A stretch of DNA of 58,102 bases from Streptomyces viridochromogenes DSM 40736 (GCF_000158955.1 NZ_GG657757.1:996428-1054529), one strand, 5' to 3'. Positions 1 through 10,543 are shown, counted from the stretch's first letter. The notes: generated from the sequence alone by a model not told the origin. Numbers and translations are program-made.

Positions 1-372
1 GACGCATTCGAGGACGGTACCCGCCTGGGCGGCCAGGAGGGCGGCCCAGGACAGCAGCCCGTCCGCGGTGAACGGCACGGACGTCCCCGGGGGTACGCGC
101 AGGGCCACGGTGCTCTCTCCGGAGTACCGCACCCGTTTGGTGCGGGGGGACGCCGCCGCCAGGGAGGTGGCCTCCTCCAGGGCGGACTGCGGAGGGAAGT
201 GGGCGGTGATCGTTCCCGCGGTGCCGGGCGTGGTGGGGCCGAGCACGACGGCGCCCGCCGTACCCGAGCGGGAGATGTTGGAGAAGGTGAAGTCCAGGAC
301 GAGCATGTCCTCACGGCGGAGGAGGGTGACGGTGGTCCCGTCCATGGGCGTCCCCGAGGCGGCGGCGCACAT
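1..372 (-). CDS. Hypothetical protein, N-terminal part (continues past the window start)
   Basis: The ATG at 372 is preceded by GGGAG at good spacing and opens a frame that stays open to base 1 (124 codons). A second in-frame ATG lies at 345. The visible part has no signal peptide or membrane segment. It looks rich in beta strands, with segments such as LVLDFTFSN and ITAHFPPQS and a late VPFTADGLLSW. I do not recognise a family with confidence. It is transcribed divergently from the SARP-like pair, with 147 bases between the two starts, so the two units may share control elements. The C-terminus lies outside the window, so full length and function cannot be judged. Confidence 0.6.
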   Translation of the reverse strand, partial: MCAAASGTPMDGTTVTLLRREDMLVLDFTFSNISRSGTAGAVVLGPTTPGTAGTITAHFPPQSALEEATSLAAASPRTKRVRYSGESTVALRVPPGTSVPFTADGLLSWAALLAAQAGTVLECV

Positions 373-468
373 CGGCACCAGCTCCCGTGAGATCTATGGA
401 AACCCAACCGGGCAGTTCATCCCTTTTTGTTAGTATTTCATCGCCATCAAGGGCCTGCCAACAGACAA

Positions 469-495
469 TTGACCGGGCGGTATGTGCCCCGTCAA
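469..495. promoter_or_regulatory. Inverted repeat upstream of the SARP-like pair
   Basis: TTGACCGGGC (469-478) and GCCCCGTCAA (486-495) form a 10-base inverted repeat with one mismatch around a 7-base centre. It ends 24 bases before the start codon of the first SARP-like gene, in a comparatively AT-rich divergent intergenic region. It could be an operator, possibly autoregulatory, or an mRNA hairpin in the leader. No clear -35/-10 pair could be fixed. Confidence 0.4.
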
Positions 496-519
496 CCAAC
501 GATCTCGTCGGGGGCAGCG

Positions 520-1245
520 ATGAACCCCTCTCCCCCACCTCCACAGCACACCAGCCTGCAACTCCTCGGCCAGTTCCGCTTGGAGCTCCACGGCGAGCCC
601 GTGCCACTGTGCGGCGACGCGCAGCGCCTTCTGGCCTTCGTCGGGCTCCGTCGGCGGGTCCGCCGCTCCGTGGTCGCGCAGACCCTGTGGCCGGACGCGA
701 CCGGGACACACGCCCGCGGGAGCCTTCGGACAGCGCTGTGGCGTCTGAGCGGCGACGGCCACGAACGCGAATTCGTCCACTGCACCAAGGAGTCGCTCGC
801 CCTCGCTCAGGGCGTGGGAGTGGACGCCGGCACCCTCGCCCGGACCGCACTCGACATCGTCCGGGGCCGCGGTTCCCTCTCCGCCGATCCCCTGCTGACA
901 GGGCTTCTCGACCGGGGCGATCTGCTGCCCGACTGGGACGACGACTGGGTCGTCCTGGAACGGGAATGGCTGCGCCGACTACGCCTGCAAGCACTCGACA
1001 CCCTGTCGGAGCGGCTTGCACGCCACAACATGCCTGCCCTGGCGCTGGAGGCCGCATGGGCGAGCATCCGCGTCGAACCGCTCCGCGAGGACCCGCATCG
1101 GGCGGTGGTCTCGGCACATCTCGCCGAGGGCAATTTGATCGAAGCCCTCAGGCACTACGAGGCGTTCCGGCACCTGGTGCGCACGGAACTCGGGGCTGAG
1201 CCGTCTGTCTGGTTCACGCGGACGATCCCTCCCGAACTGCGCTGA
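520..1245 (+). CDS. SARP-like regulator (winged-helix plus BTAD), first of a tandem pair
   Basis: This 241-residue protein has the layout of small SARP/BTAD regulators. An N-terminal OmpR-type winged helix spans about residues 10-100 (LLGQFRLELHGEPVPL, then TLWPDATGTHARGSLRTALW). An alpha-helical bacterial transcriptional activator domain spans about 140-235, with LLPDWDDDWVVLERE and a final ALRHYEAFRHLVRTELGAEPS. The ATG at 520 was chosen because GGGGC lies just upstream and the domain begins soon after. The next gene, 11 bases downstream, is clearly a paralogue. The protein probably activates a nearby pathway, but which one is not evident; the unknown gene at 2108 is the closest candidate. 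Confidence 0.82.
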   Translation: MNPSPPPPQHTSLQLLGQFRLELHGEPVPLCGDAQRLLAFVGLRRRVRRSVVAQTLWPDATGTHARGSLRTALWRLSGDGHEREFVHCTKESLALAQGVGVDAGTLARTALDIVRGRGSLSADPLLTGLLDRGDLLPDWDDDWVVLEREWLRRLRLQALDTLSERLARHNMPALALEAAWASIRVEPLREDPHRAVVSAHLAEGNLIEALRHYEAFRHLVRTELGAEPSVWFTRTIPPELR

Positions 1246-1256
1246 CGAGGCAGACG

Positions 1257-2018
1257 ATGGACCGCTCGGAAGCATGCCCCGCTCCCCGCCTCCGGCTGCT
1301 CGGCCGGTTCGGATTGGTGTGCGGCGGCGAAGCGGTGGAGCTGTCCGGGAACGCGCAACGTCTGCTGGCCCTCGTGGGACTGCGCTCGAGCCTCAGCCGG
1401 ACACTCCTCGCGGGGACGCTGTGGCCGGAGGCGACCGAGGCGCACGCACGAGGCAGCCTGCGCAGCACCCTGTGCAAGCTGCCGCACGGCGACCGGGCGT
1501 TGGTCACGTGCGGCAGGAACGCGATCTCGCTCGCCGACCCCGTGACGGTCGACGCCCGTGAACTCGCCGAGACCGCGCTGCGCCTGGTGCGACCGTCCGG
1601 GGCGCCGGGCGACGAGCCGGTGCCGACGGTCCTGTTCGGTGAGGGAGAACTGCTGCCGGGCTGGGACGACGACTGGGCGTCGCTCGAACGGGAACGGCTG
1701 CGGCACTTGCGGCTGCACGCACTCGAGGCGTTGGCCTACCGCCTGGCCGGGGAGGGGCGGCCCGCGCTCGCACTGGAGACCGCGCTGACGAGCGTACGAG
1801 GCGAACCACTGCGGGAGAGCGCGCACCGGGCGGTGGTCGCCGCGTATCTCGCCCAGGGCAAGGCGAACGAGGCGGTGCGGCACTACCGGGCCTTTCGCCG
1901 GGCGCTGCGCGAGGAGCTGGGAGTCGCGCCCTCACCGCAGTTCACCCGGATGCTGGCGCCGGAGGACGGGCTGCGCAGTGATGACGCTGGGGTGACGCAC
2001 GGCCCCTACGGTGCGTGA
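1257..2018 (+). CDS. SARP-like regulator (winged-helix plus BTAD), second of a tandem pair
   Basis: This 253-residue protein matches the preceding gene along its length: RLLGRFGLVCGGEAVEL, QRLLALVGLRSSLSRTLLA, TLWPEATEAHARGSLRSTL, LLPGWDDDWASLERERLR and the BTAD end RHYRAFRRALREELGVAPS. It has its own winged-helix and BTAD halves. The gene starts 11 bases after the first stop, so the two are almost certainly co-transcribed and arose by tandem duplication. They have diverged well beyond recent copies, so heterodimers or a division of labour are possible. Some 90 bases separate it from the unknown gene at 2108 on the same strand. Confidence 0.82.
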   Translation: MDRSEACPAPRLRLLGRFGLVCGGEAVELSGNAQRLLALVGLRSSLSRTLLAGTLWPEATEAHARGSLRSTLCKLPHGDRALVTCGRNAISLADPVTVDARELAETALRLVRPSGAPGDEPVPTVLFGEGELLPGWDDDWASLERERLRHLRLHALEALAYRLAGEGRPALALETALTSVRGEPLRESAHRAVVAAYLAQGKANEAVRHYRAFRRALREELGVAPSPQFTRMLAPEDGLRSDDAGVTHGPYGA

Positions 2019-2107
2019 GTGGGACGGGATCGCCCCCTCCTGCGGCCGGGCGGTTCGCCCCGCACCGCATCGTCCTGCGTGTTGTCCTGAGAGCAGGTGA
2101 ACATCCC

Positions 2108-3061
2108 ATGACCGCCACCTACGTCGATGTCTCGGCACCGTTCCGCATCGTCGGTCCGGACATGCCGGGCGAGCCCGCGGACGAGCGCGAGAAGTTCGCG
2201 CGGATCACCACGGAGTATCCCGACGAGAACGCGGAAGCCCTCCGATGGGCCTTTCTGCAGAGCAGGCTCCGCCTGGCGCGGACCGACCCGGACATGGATC
2301 TCGAAGACCGCGACCGCATGGCGTCCGCCCTGGCCGAGCGGTTCGAGCAGGACTTCGGCGTCACGGAGGAGCCGGTGCCGACCCGTCTCGGCTACGGCTT
2401 CCTCTACTACCAGACGTTCAAGCGGGACTTCGCGACGGGCACGGCGCTGGGCTGGGACATCATCTGCCCCGACACCCCGGGAGGCAACGTCGACAACTTC
2501 CTGTACGTGACGGCCACGAACCGCGCGGTCCGGGGGCTGGAAGCGTTCGTCGCCTACTTCGCGCAGAACGCGCCGAGCTTCTGTGTGTGGGACTGGGCAC
2601 AGCCCCCTCCCAACCAATTGCAGCTGGACGTGCCCTGGTCGTCCATGGTCGAGTACCGCCGGACTGTCAATTCGCACGGACTGTCGCGACAGGTCATCGG
2701 TGTCACGAACACCACGGTCGAGTTGTCCCCCGGGACCTGGAGCAACATCGTCTACCTCTGGAACGCCGTCCAGAACCGCCACGACCTCGTCTACCGGTTC
2801 GACTACGCGGCGACGCTGGCCCAGCAGACGGCGATCAGCACCTTCGGGAACTGGGGGCCCATCGTCGAGAACTTCCAGCCCGCCTACTCGGGCACCAGAC
2901 CGCTGGGGTCCCTCGGCGCCTCAACCTGCACGCGGGACCACGGCGGCAACTGGGGCCCGTGGGGGTTGCTCACGCCCAACCAGAGCTTCGTCCACGACGG
3001 CCACGTCGGCTTCCGCGCCGAATTCCTCGACCCCAACTACAACTTCGCGGTCAGGAGCTGA
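2108..3061 (+). CDS. Hypothetical protein, 317 residues
   Basis: The start ATG at 2108 follows a purine-rich GAGAGCAGG. There is no signal peptide and no membrane helix, so a cytosolic protein is likely. The first ~90 residues are charged and probably helical (DERDKF-like and DLEDRDRMASALAERFEQDFG segments). The remainder is rich in Trp, Tyr, Asn and Thr with probable beta strands (GYGFLYYQTFKRDFATG, FCVWDWAQPPPNQLQL, WSNIVYLWNAVQNRHDLVYRF, DHGGNWGPWGLLTPNQ). I recognise no family and no catalytic motif. It lies directly downstream of the tandem SARP-like genes on the same strand and may be their target. A strong hairpin follows its stop codon. Confidence 0.72.
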   Translation: MTATYVDVSAPFRIVGPDMPGEPADEREKFARITTEYPDENAEALRWAFLQSRLRLARTDPDMDLEDRDRMASALAERFEQDFGVTEEPVPTRLGYGFLYYQTFKRDFATGTALGWDIICPDTPGGNVDNFLYVTATNRAVRGLEAFVAYFAQNAPSFCVWDWAQPPPNQLQLDVPWSSMVEYRRTVNSHGLSRQVIGVTNTTVELSPGTWSNIVYLWNAVQNRHDLVYRFDYAATLAQQTAISTFGNWGPIVENFQPAYSGTRPLGSLGASTCTRDHGGNWGPWGLLTPNQSFVHDGHVGFRAEFLDPNYNFAVRS

Positions 3062-3075
3062 TCCCGCGAGCGACA

Positions 3076-3108
3076 CGCTCCCCAACGCCGGGCAGGCGTT
3101 GAGGAGCG
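3076..3108. terminator. Bidirectional hairpin terminator between convergent genes
   Basis: CGCTCCCCAACGCC (3076-3089) pairs with GGCGTTGAGGAGCG (3095-3108): 14 positions with one C-A mismatch and a 5-base loop. It begins 15 bases after the stop at 3061 and ends 29 bases before the GH43 stop at 3138, so it can serve both convergent genes. There is no U-tract, as is usual in Streptomyces. Confidence 0.7.
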
Positions 3109-3137
3109 AACTCGCGTGCTGGTCTCGATGCGCGAGC

Positions 3138-6100
3138 CTAGCGCCGGTGGTCTCCGATGGTGACGACGCCCTTCGTTCTCGCGCCGGTCCTGTTGTCGTA
3201 GACGACGTCGCCGGTGGACTTCTTCCAGATCCTGATACGGAAGGTGTCCGGGCCGTCGGTGGCGGTGACTCTGAAGGCATAGCCGCTCTTGCCGCCGACC
3301 GTGCCGGTGCCCTGGTACACGGCCTGGGAGCCGTTGACCACGAGCCAGTCGGAGCCCGTCGAGCGGAAGGTGAGCCGGGCGGGGCCGAAGACGAACGTGG
3401 CCTTGCCGGTGGGGACGGTGGCTCCCTTCCTGTACTGGGCGCCCAGGGTGAACGCCGCCTTGCCGGTCAGCCCCGGCCCGGCCGGGTAGGCACCGGCCGG
3501 CGAGGTGATCGTGCCGGCTCCGGCGGCGGGCCCGGCGGCACGGTCGTAGACGATCAGCTCCGCGAGCGTGGTGGTGTCCGTGCCCCCGTCGTCGTCGGTG
3601 ACCGTGACGGCCGGGCGGTGGATGCCCGCGTCGTCGTACACGTGTGTGGCGCGGCAGCCGGAGTCGGTGACCGTGCCGGTCGTCAGCCGGCTGCCGTCCC
3701 TCCAGTCGACCTCGCAGGTGTGGCCGTCGGACGAGCCGGGATCGGCGAAGGACGCCGTGACGACGGCGGCCTCGCCCACCGGGAGGGGCGAGCCGGGGCC
3801 CTTGGCGGAGGTGATCGACGGGGCGACGTTCGAGACCTTCACCGTCGCCGTGTCGGTGCCGCGTCCGCCGGTCAGGGTGACCTCGAAGGTGCCGTCGTCG
3901 GTGCAGGTGAGGGTCGTGCGGGCCGCGGCGGGGTTCTTGACGGCGCACGGGGCGCCGTCCCGCACGGTCCACTTGGGAGTACCGGCCCCGGAGACGGTGC
4001 CGGCGAGCGTGATCGCCTCGCCCTCGGCGCCGGTGGCGTCCGGCCCCGCGTGGACGACGGTGACCGGGTCGATGCCGCCCAGGGTCGGGACCACCTTCTT
4101 GATCAGGCCGTCGGAGTCGAACTCCAGCTTGTCGATGGTGGTTTCGCGGTGAGTGCCGTCACCGCCGGGGATGGCGAAGCGGTGGTAGGCGATGTACCAG
4201 TCGTCGGTGTTCGGGACGTGGACGACGGAGTGGTGGCCCGGGCCCTTGATGCCCAGGGACAGGTCCTTCTCCAGGATGACGCCCTGCTTGGTCCACGGGC
4301 CGGTGGGCGAGGGGCCGGTCGCGTAGGCGACGCGGTAGTTCTCGTCCCGGGTGTCGTTCTCCGACCACATGAAGTAGTAGGTGCCCTTGCGCTTGATGAC
4401 GAAGGTGCCCTCGTTGTAGCCGCTGGGGGTGATGTCCGTGACCTTCGAGGTGTCGATGGAGGTCATGTCGTCACCGAGCGGGACGACGTAGGCGCGGCCG
4501 TTGCCCCAGTAGAGGTACGTCTTGCCGTCGTCGTCGGTGAAGACCGCCGGGTCGATCATCTGGCCTCGGAAGTCACCGGCCTTCAGCAGCGGCTTGCCCA
4601 GGGCGTCCTTGAACGGTCCGGTGGGCGAGTCTGACACCGCGACGCCGATGTTGGCGTCGGCGCAGAAGTAGAAGTAGTACTTCCCGTCCTTCTCCGTCAT
4701 CGTCGGCGCCCAGGCCCGGCTGTCCGCCCAGCTGACGTCCGGCCCGAGGTCGAGGATGACGCCGTGGTCCTTCCAGTGGACCAGGTCCGTGGAGGAGTAG
4801 GACTTGAACCGCGTGCCGCTCCAGCCCTCGAAGCCGTCGGTCGTCGGGTAGATGTAGAAGGTGTCGCCGAAGCGCACGATGTTGGGGTCGGCGTTCAGAC
4901 CCGGCAGGAACGGGGTCTTCATGATCAGCGCCGAGACCTTCCAGGTGCGCTTCTTGCCGTCCGACCCGGTGACCTCGTACGTCACCGGCCGGGTGAAGTC
5001 GTGCACGCTGCCGGAGGCGGGGCTGATCGTCGCGCCCTCGGCCAGCGTGAACTCCGGTGCCAGCGTGGTGAGATCGGTGCCCGCATTCATCGGCAGGGTG
5101 ATCGTGCCGCCGGCGTTGTCGACGATCGCGTCGACCTTGAGCTCCGGGTGTGTCGCCTTGGCGATACCCGTGGTGTTGCCGCTGAGTTCCATGACCTCGC
5201 TGCCGGTGAGGGCACGGTCGTAGATGCGGAAGTCGTCGACCTCGCCGCCGAAGTAGGGGTCGGCCGCGTACAGGGAGCGGCCGATGTAGCCGCTGTGGTC
5301 CTTGGCCGCGTCGTACAGCTCGGACGGCTTGACGGTCGTCGTCGTGCGGGCCGCCTCGACGCCGTCGGCGTAGAGGACCATCGTGCCGGTGGCGCCGTCC
5401 AGCGTCACCGTGACGTGCCGCCACCGGCCGGGCGTGAGCTGCGAGCCGGCCGTCAGCTTCGACTCCGCCGACCAACTCGCCTTGGTGATGGCCGAGTAGA
5501 GGCTGGAGCCGCCGTTGGACGGGGTGGCGAACAGGTACTTGTCGCTGTCGGGCCCGAGCCCGAACAGCCACTGGAAGCTGCTGCCGCCCCTCCACTTGGC
5601 ATACGTCGACACCGTCACGCTGTCGGCGTTCTTCAGCACACCGTTCGGGATCCTCACGTACGGCGAGGTCGACGAGTCGCCGGACATCTTGAACGAGCCG
5701 CCGTCGACACCGGTGCCGAAGTCGGGTGTGCGGACGTAGGTGCCGTGGTAGCCGTGCCCGCTGGAGTCACGGGCGATGCTGCCGCTCGTCTCGTCGAAGT
5801 CGTAGTGCAGCAGCAGGTCGGCCGGGACGTCCGGCCCCTGCTCCGACACGGTGACCTCGGCGCGGACCGGGATCGCGACGCCGTCCGGCAGGTTGCCGGT
5901 CACGGTGAAGGTGCCGGCCTGGGCGTACTTCGACGCCGGTACGTCCTCCCAGCTGACCGCGACGGGACGCTTGACGCCGTCGGCGTACTCGGCGATCACC
6001 GTGGCCGGCAGGACCGGGGGGTCACCGACCCGGGTCTTGACCGACACCTCCTCGACGCTCTTCACGACCTGGTCCGGCTGGTAGGCGCGCAGCAGCCGGT

Positions 6101-8348
6101 CGTACTCGGCCTGGGTGACCGGCAGCACGGTGCCGTGCCGGGGCTTGGCGGGCAGGTCATAGCCGGTGGAGGGAGTCCAGGTGCCCGAGTCGAGGTCGGT
6201 CGTCTCGAACGGGAGGTAGCCGCGGCCGCCGAACTCGTCGAGGAACGCGTACCACTTCTCCTCGGTGTTGGACTTGAACACCAGCGGCCCCTCGGCGGCG
6301 TTCATCGCGCCCTTGCCGATGCCCTCGGCGACCGGGGTCCAGGACGGGTTCAGGATGGAGTCGCTCTTCTCCTCGAAGATGAACTTGCTGTTGGGGGTGG
6401 AGGAGGTGTTGTTCCGCTCGTCCTTGGACAGGCGGTAGTACGTACCGTCGTGGCGGATCATCGTGGAGTCGATGACCGAGTAGCCGCGGTCGATCCAGAC
6501 CTTGGGCTCGCTGAAGGTGTAGAAGTCGCGGGTGGTGGCGTACATCATGCGGTTGTACGTGTCACCGGAGTGGTCGGCGTTGTCGTACAGCTTCGACGCC
6601 CAGAAGACGACGTACTCGCCGCGCTCGGCGTCGTAGAACGCCTCCGGCGCCCAGGTGTTGCCCGCGCTGTCGGGTGAGACCTTGACCAGGCGCTGGTTCG
6701 TCCAGTGCACCAGGTCGGTGGACTCCCAGACCATGACGGACTTGCTGCCGGTGCGCTGGGAGGCGTCCCAGTCGCCGTTGCCGTAGATCCTGAGGTCGGT
6801 GGCGATCTGGTAGAACTTGTCGCCCTCCGGGGAGCGGATGATGAACGGGTCGCGCAGGCCCCTCTTGCCGAGCGTGGAGGTGAGGACCGGCTTGCCGTCG
6901 TTCAGCTCACGCCAGTGCAGCGGGTCGTTGCCCTTGCTGAGGGCGGCGTAGAGCTGTTCGCCGTCCGAGGTGCCCTCGCCGGTGAAGTAGCTGAACATGT
7001 AGCCCTTGAGGGCCGCCTCGGCGGGCAGTTCGGGCACCTCGGCCGTCATGACACGGGTGGCCCTCGCGTCGCCCTTGGTGACGGTGGCGGTCAGCTCGAC
7101 GGTGGTGGCGCCGTCGCCGTGCGCGGGGCGGCGGACCTCGCCGTCGGCCGATACGACGTCCGGCTTCGCGGAGGACCAGGCGACGGCCGTGCCGTACGTG
7201 CCGCTCTCGGGCAGGGTGAGGTTGCCGCGTGCGTCGTCGAGGTTGTGGACCGTGAGCGCCTCGGCGGCCTCCCGGGTGGCGGCGGCGTCGTCGAGCGCGG
7301 GCCGGACCGTGATGTCGAAGGTCTTGGTGCCGGTCACGGTGCCCTTCTTCAGGGTCGCCGTGAGCGTGGCGCGGCCGTCCGGTGAACCGGCCACGGGGCG
7401 GGTCACCTTGCCGGTGTCGGACACCACGGTCGGGTTGTCGCTGTCCCAGCTGATGGAGGAGCCACCGGCCGTGCCGGTCCTGGGCAGGTCGAGGTCGGAG
7501 GTGACGCCGCTGGTGTCACCGAGGCTGAGGGCGTCCTTGTCGTCGGCGACGCCCTGGGTGGCGACGGGGAGGGAGAGCTGCTCGACCTCCGAGCCGTCCA
7601 GGGCCCGGTCGTACACGCGGAAGTCGCGGATCCGGCCCTGGAAGAGCTTGTCGCCGTCGTAGACGGACTTGCCGATGTAGTTGGCCTTGGTGGTGCCGGA
7701 GCCGATGGCGCCGGGCGTGGTGGTGACCGAGGTGTTGCGGCCGACCTCGACGCCGTCCTCGTAGAGCACGCCCGTGGAGCCGGTCTGGGCGTAGGTGAGG
7801 TGCTTCCACACGCCGCGGGTCAGGTTGTGCGAGTCGGACGGCTTGGTGGTCTGCTCGGTCGACCAGTTGCCCGTCGCGACCGAGGTGCGGAAGGAGCTGC
7901 CGGTGGTGAAGAGGTAGCCGTTGCCGCTGCCCGCGCTGGTGTTGCCGAAGCCGTAGAGGAAGTAGGGCGTGCTCTGGGCGGAGTCGATCAGCACGTCCAT
8001 GGAGACGGTGATCGAGTCCATGCCCTTCATGACGTCGTCCGGGACCTTGATGTAGGTGTCCGAGCCGTTGAAGGCGAGTCCCTGACCGGATGCCGACCAG
8101 TCGGCGGTGCCGTTGACCGTGCCGTTCCGGCCGTTGCCGGAGGCGTCGGCCACGGTGCCGCCGGAGCCCGTGTCGAGCTTGTACCAGAGGGCCAGGCCGT
8201 CGGTGATGTCGGCCGCTTCGGCCGCCGGGGCCGCCTGTGCGGGAGCGGTGGGTCCGGCGAGGGTGAGCAGCATCGACGCGGCGGTCAGTTGGGCGAGAGG
8301 GCCCGCCCAACGTCTCGCGCGGCTGCGAAGTCGTGCGACGTGCGTCAT
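3138..8348 (-). CDS. Secreted bimodular GH43 glycosidase with LamG, Ig-like and PKD domains
   Basis: This 1736-residue exported protein starts at ATG 8348 (AGGGA upstream). An upstream in-frame ATG at 8435 would bury the signal peptide. The Sec signal has an Arg-rich n-region, a hydrophobic LTAASMLLTLAG core and an AQA cleavage site near residue 39. Domains in order: LamG (about 47-260), two atrophied Ig-like repeats (270-440), a GH43-like five-blade domain (445-750), a bacterial Ig domain (765-830), a second LamG (845-1045), a linker, a second GH43 domain (1145-1420), two PKD-like repeats (1420-1595) and a C-terminal beta domain. Both catalytic domains show a possible Asp/Asp/Glu triad: RDPFI, IDSTM, AAEGP in the first and ADPNI, IDPAV, NEGTF in the second. 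GH43 enzymes release arabinose, xylose or galactose from plant polysaccharides; the exact substrate cannot be read here. Confidence 0.9.
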   Translation of the reverse strand: MTHVARLRSRARRWAGPLAQLTAASMLLTLAGPTAPAQAAPAAEAADITDGLALWYKLDTGSGGTVADASGNGRNGTVNGTADWSASGQGLAFNGSDTYIKVPDDVMKGMDSITVSMDVLIDSAQSTPYFLYGFGNTSAGSGNGYLFTTGSSFRTSVATGNWSTEQTTKPSDSHNLTRGVWKHLTYAQTGSTGVLYEDGVEVGRNTSVTTTPGAIGSGTTKANYIGKSVYDGDKLFQGRIRDFRVYDRALDGSEVEQLSLPVATQGVADDKDALSLGDTSGVTSDLDLPRTGTAGGSSISWDSDNPTVVSDTGKVTRPVAGSPDGRATLTATLKKGTVTGTKTFDITVRPALDDAAATREAAEALTVHNLDDARGNLTLPESGTYGTAVAWSSAKPDVVSADGEVRRPAHGDGATTVELTATVTKGDARATRVMTAEVPELPAEAALKGYMFSYFTGEGTSDGEQLYAALSKGNDPLHWRELNDGKPVLTSTLGKRGLRDPFIIRSPEGDKFYQIATDLRIYGNGDWDASQRTGSKSVMVWESTDLVHWTNQRLVKVSPDSAGNTWAPEAFYDAERGEYVVFWASKLYDNADHSGDTYNRMMYATTRDFYTFSEPKVWIDRGYSVIDSTMIRHDGTYYRLSKDERNNTSSTPNSKFIFEEKSDSILNPSWTPVAEGIGKGAMNAAEGPLVFKSNTEEKWYAFLDEFGGRGYLPFETTDLDSGTWTPSTGYDLPAKPRHGTVLPVTQAEYDRLLRAYQPDQVVKSVEEVSVKTRVGDPPVLPATVIAEYADGVKRPVAVSWEDVPASKYAQAGTFTVTGNLPDGVAIPVRAEVTVSEQGPDVPADLLLHYDFDETSGSIARDSSGHGYHGTYVRTPDFGTGVDGGSFKMSGDSSTSPYVRIPNGVLKNADSVTVSTYAKWRGGSSFQWLFGLGPDSDKYLFATPSNGGSSLYSAITKASWSAESKLTAGSQLTPGRWRHVTVTLDGATGTMVLYADGVEAARTTTTVKPSELYDAAKDHSGYIGRSLYAADPYFGGEVDDFRIYDRALTGSEVMELSGNTTGIAKATHPELKVDAIVDNAGGTITLPMNAGTDLTTLAPEFTLAEGATISPASGSVHDFTRPVTYEVTGSDGKKRTWKVSALIMKTPFLPGLNADPNIVRFGDTFYIYPTTDGFEGWSGTRFKSYSSTDLVHWKDHGVILDLGPDVSWADSRAWAPTMTEKDGKYYFYFCADANIGVAVSDSPTGPFKDALGKPLLKAGDFRGQMIDPAVFTDDDGKTYLYWGNGRAYVVPLGDDMTSIDTSKVTDITPSGYNEGTFVIKRKGTYYFMWSENDTRDENYRVAYATGPSPTGPWTKQGVILEKDLSLGIKGPGHHSVVHVPNTDDWYIAYHRFAIPGGDGTHRETTIDKLEFDSDGLIKKVVPTLGGIDPVTVVHAGPDATGAEGEAITLAGTVSGAGTPKWTVRDGAPCAVKNPAAARTTLTCTDDGTFEVTLTGGRGTDTATVKVSNVAPSITSAKGPGSPLPVGEAAVVTASFADPGSSDGHTCEVDWRDGSRLTTGTVTDSGCRATHVYDDAGIHRPAVTVTDDDGGTDTTTLAELIVYDRAAGPAAGAGTITSPAGAYPAGPGLTGKAAFTLGAQYRKGATVPTGKATFVFGPARLTFRSTGSDWLVVNGSQAVYQGTGTVGGKSGYAFRVTATDGPDTFRIRIWKKSTGDVVYDNRTGARTKGVVTIGDHRR

Positions 8349-8632
8349 GTCGAGAATCCCTGCTGAGGCATGGCTGATGACGGACAGGACGGAAGGAAAC
8401 GCAAGGAAGGCGAGAAGCCGACGAGGCGACGGCAAGTCCTTTCCGTGGGCCTGCCGTTACACGCAGGTGAAGTGTGTGGCGAGAGTTTCGGCCGATGCCC
8501 GGGGCAGCGTCAAGAGGTTTCGAACAATGTCCGACAGGTCGAACGGCCCGGTGGCAAGATCCCCTGCCGGGTCGGCGAGTAATGTCTGACTTGGCATGCC
8601 CGTTGCAGTTGAACCTATGGGAGGAACAACCC

Positions 8633-10045
<1,413 letters not shown>

Positions 10046-10288
10046 TCCGGCACGGCTAGGGAGCACGCGAGAGCGATGAGTGCGCCCGGCGGCGCCCGCC
10101 CGCGGCCGGCGGCGGTCGCGTCCGGAAAGCGTGGCGGTCAGCTGTCGGGCGGCATGTCGAAACGTTTATTTGAGCAGGCGCATACCCGGGCCGCGCACCG
10201 GTGCGGCACCGGAAGCCGCAGGGGGCGCGCAGGGCGCACGGCCCCGGTGAGACCGATTCAGCACATGATCTGACCTTCGCTGACACTC

Positions 10289-10319
10289 TTGCCTCAACCT
10301 CACTGTCCGCAGCTAGCTA
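10289..10319 (+). promoter_or_regulatory. Candidate promoter of the lasso peptide operon
   Basis: The 361-base gap between lpd and the lasso precursor (10046-10406) contains no gene I can support. Within it TTGCCT (10289-10294) and TAGCTA (10314-10319) make a weak -35/-10 pair with a long 19-base spacer, about 90 bases before the precursor start. A perfect 8-base hairpin, CCGGGCTC (10342-10349) with GAGCCCGG (10355-10362), lies in the predicted leader and could slow or attenuate transcription. The palindromes AAACGTTT (10160-10167) and GCACCGGTGC lie further upstream. Confidence 0.3.
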
Positions 10320-10406
10320 TGTGCTGCGGCCGCTTTCCGGCCCGGGCTCCCGACGAGCCCGGACCGTCAAGGGGAGCGGTCGGAACCCCGCATGTGAGGA
10401 GTAGTC

Positions 10407-10517
10407 ATGAAGAAGGCCTACGAGGCACCGACGCTCGTCCGGCTCGGCACCTTCCGGAAGGAGACCGGGCTCCTCGGGCGCCACGGCAACGACCGGCTGA
10501 TCCTGAGCAAGAACTGA
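10407..10517 (+). CDS. Lasso peptide precursor, citrulassin family
   Basis: This 36-residue peptide has a 21-residue leader carrying the actinobacterial recognition pattern Tyr5-x2-Pro8-x-Leu10-x3-Gly14, and Thr20 at the conserved -2 position. The predicted core is LLGRHGNDRLILSKN (residues 22-36). An isopeptide bond between Leu1 and Asp8 would give an eight-residue ring, with tail Arg9 to Asn15. From memory the core of citrulassin A is LLGLAGNDRLVLSKN, so this is a close variant with Arg4-His5 and Ile11. Arg9, which is converted to citrulline in citrulassins, is kept. GAGGAG ends four bases before the ATG. It is the first gene of a five-gene operon; the cyclase gene starts 26 bases after its stop. 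Confidence 0.93.
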   Translation: MKKAYEAPTLVRLGTFRKETGLLGRHGNDRLILSKN

Positions 10518-10543
10518 CGTACGACGGTCCTTGACCTGACGTC

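Noticed and set aside
10076..10404. Small plus-strand frames between lpd and the lasso precursor
   Set aside because: Low-complexity translations without a ribosome-binding site, lying in the probable promoter and leader region of the lasso operon.
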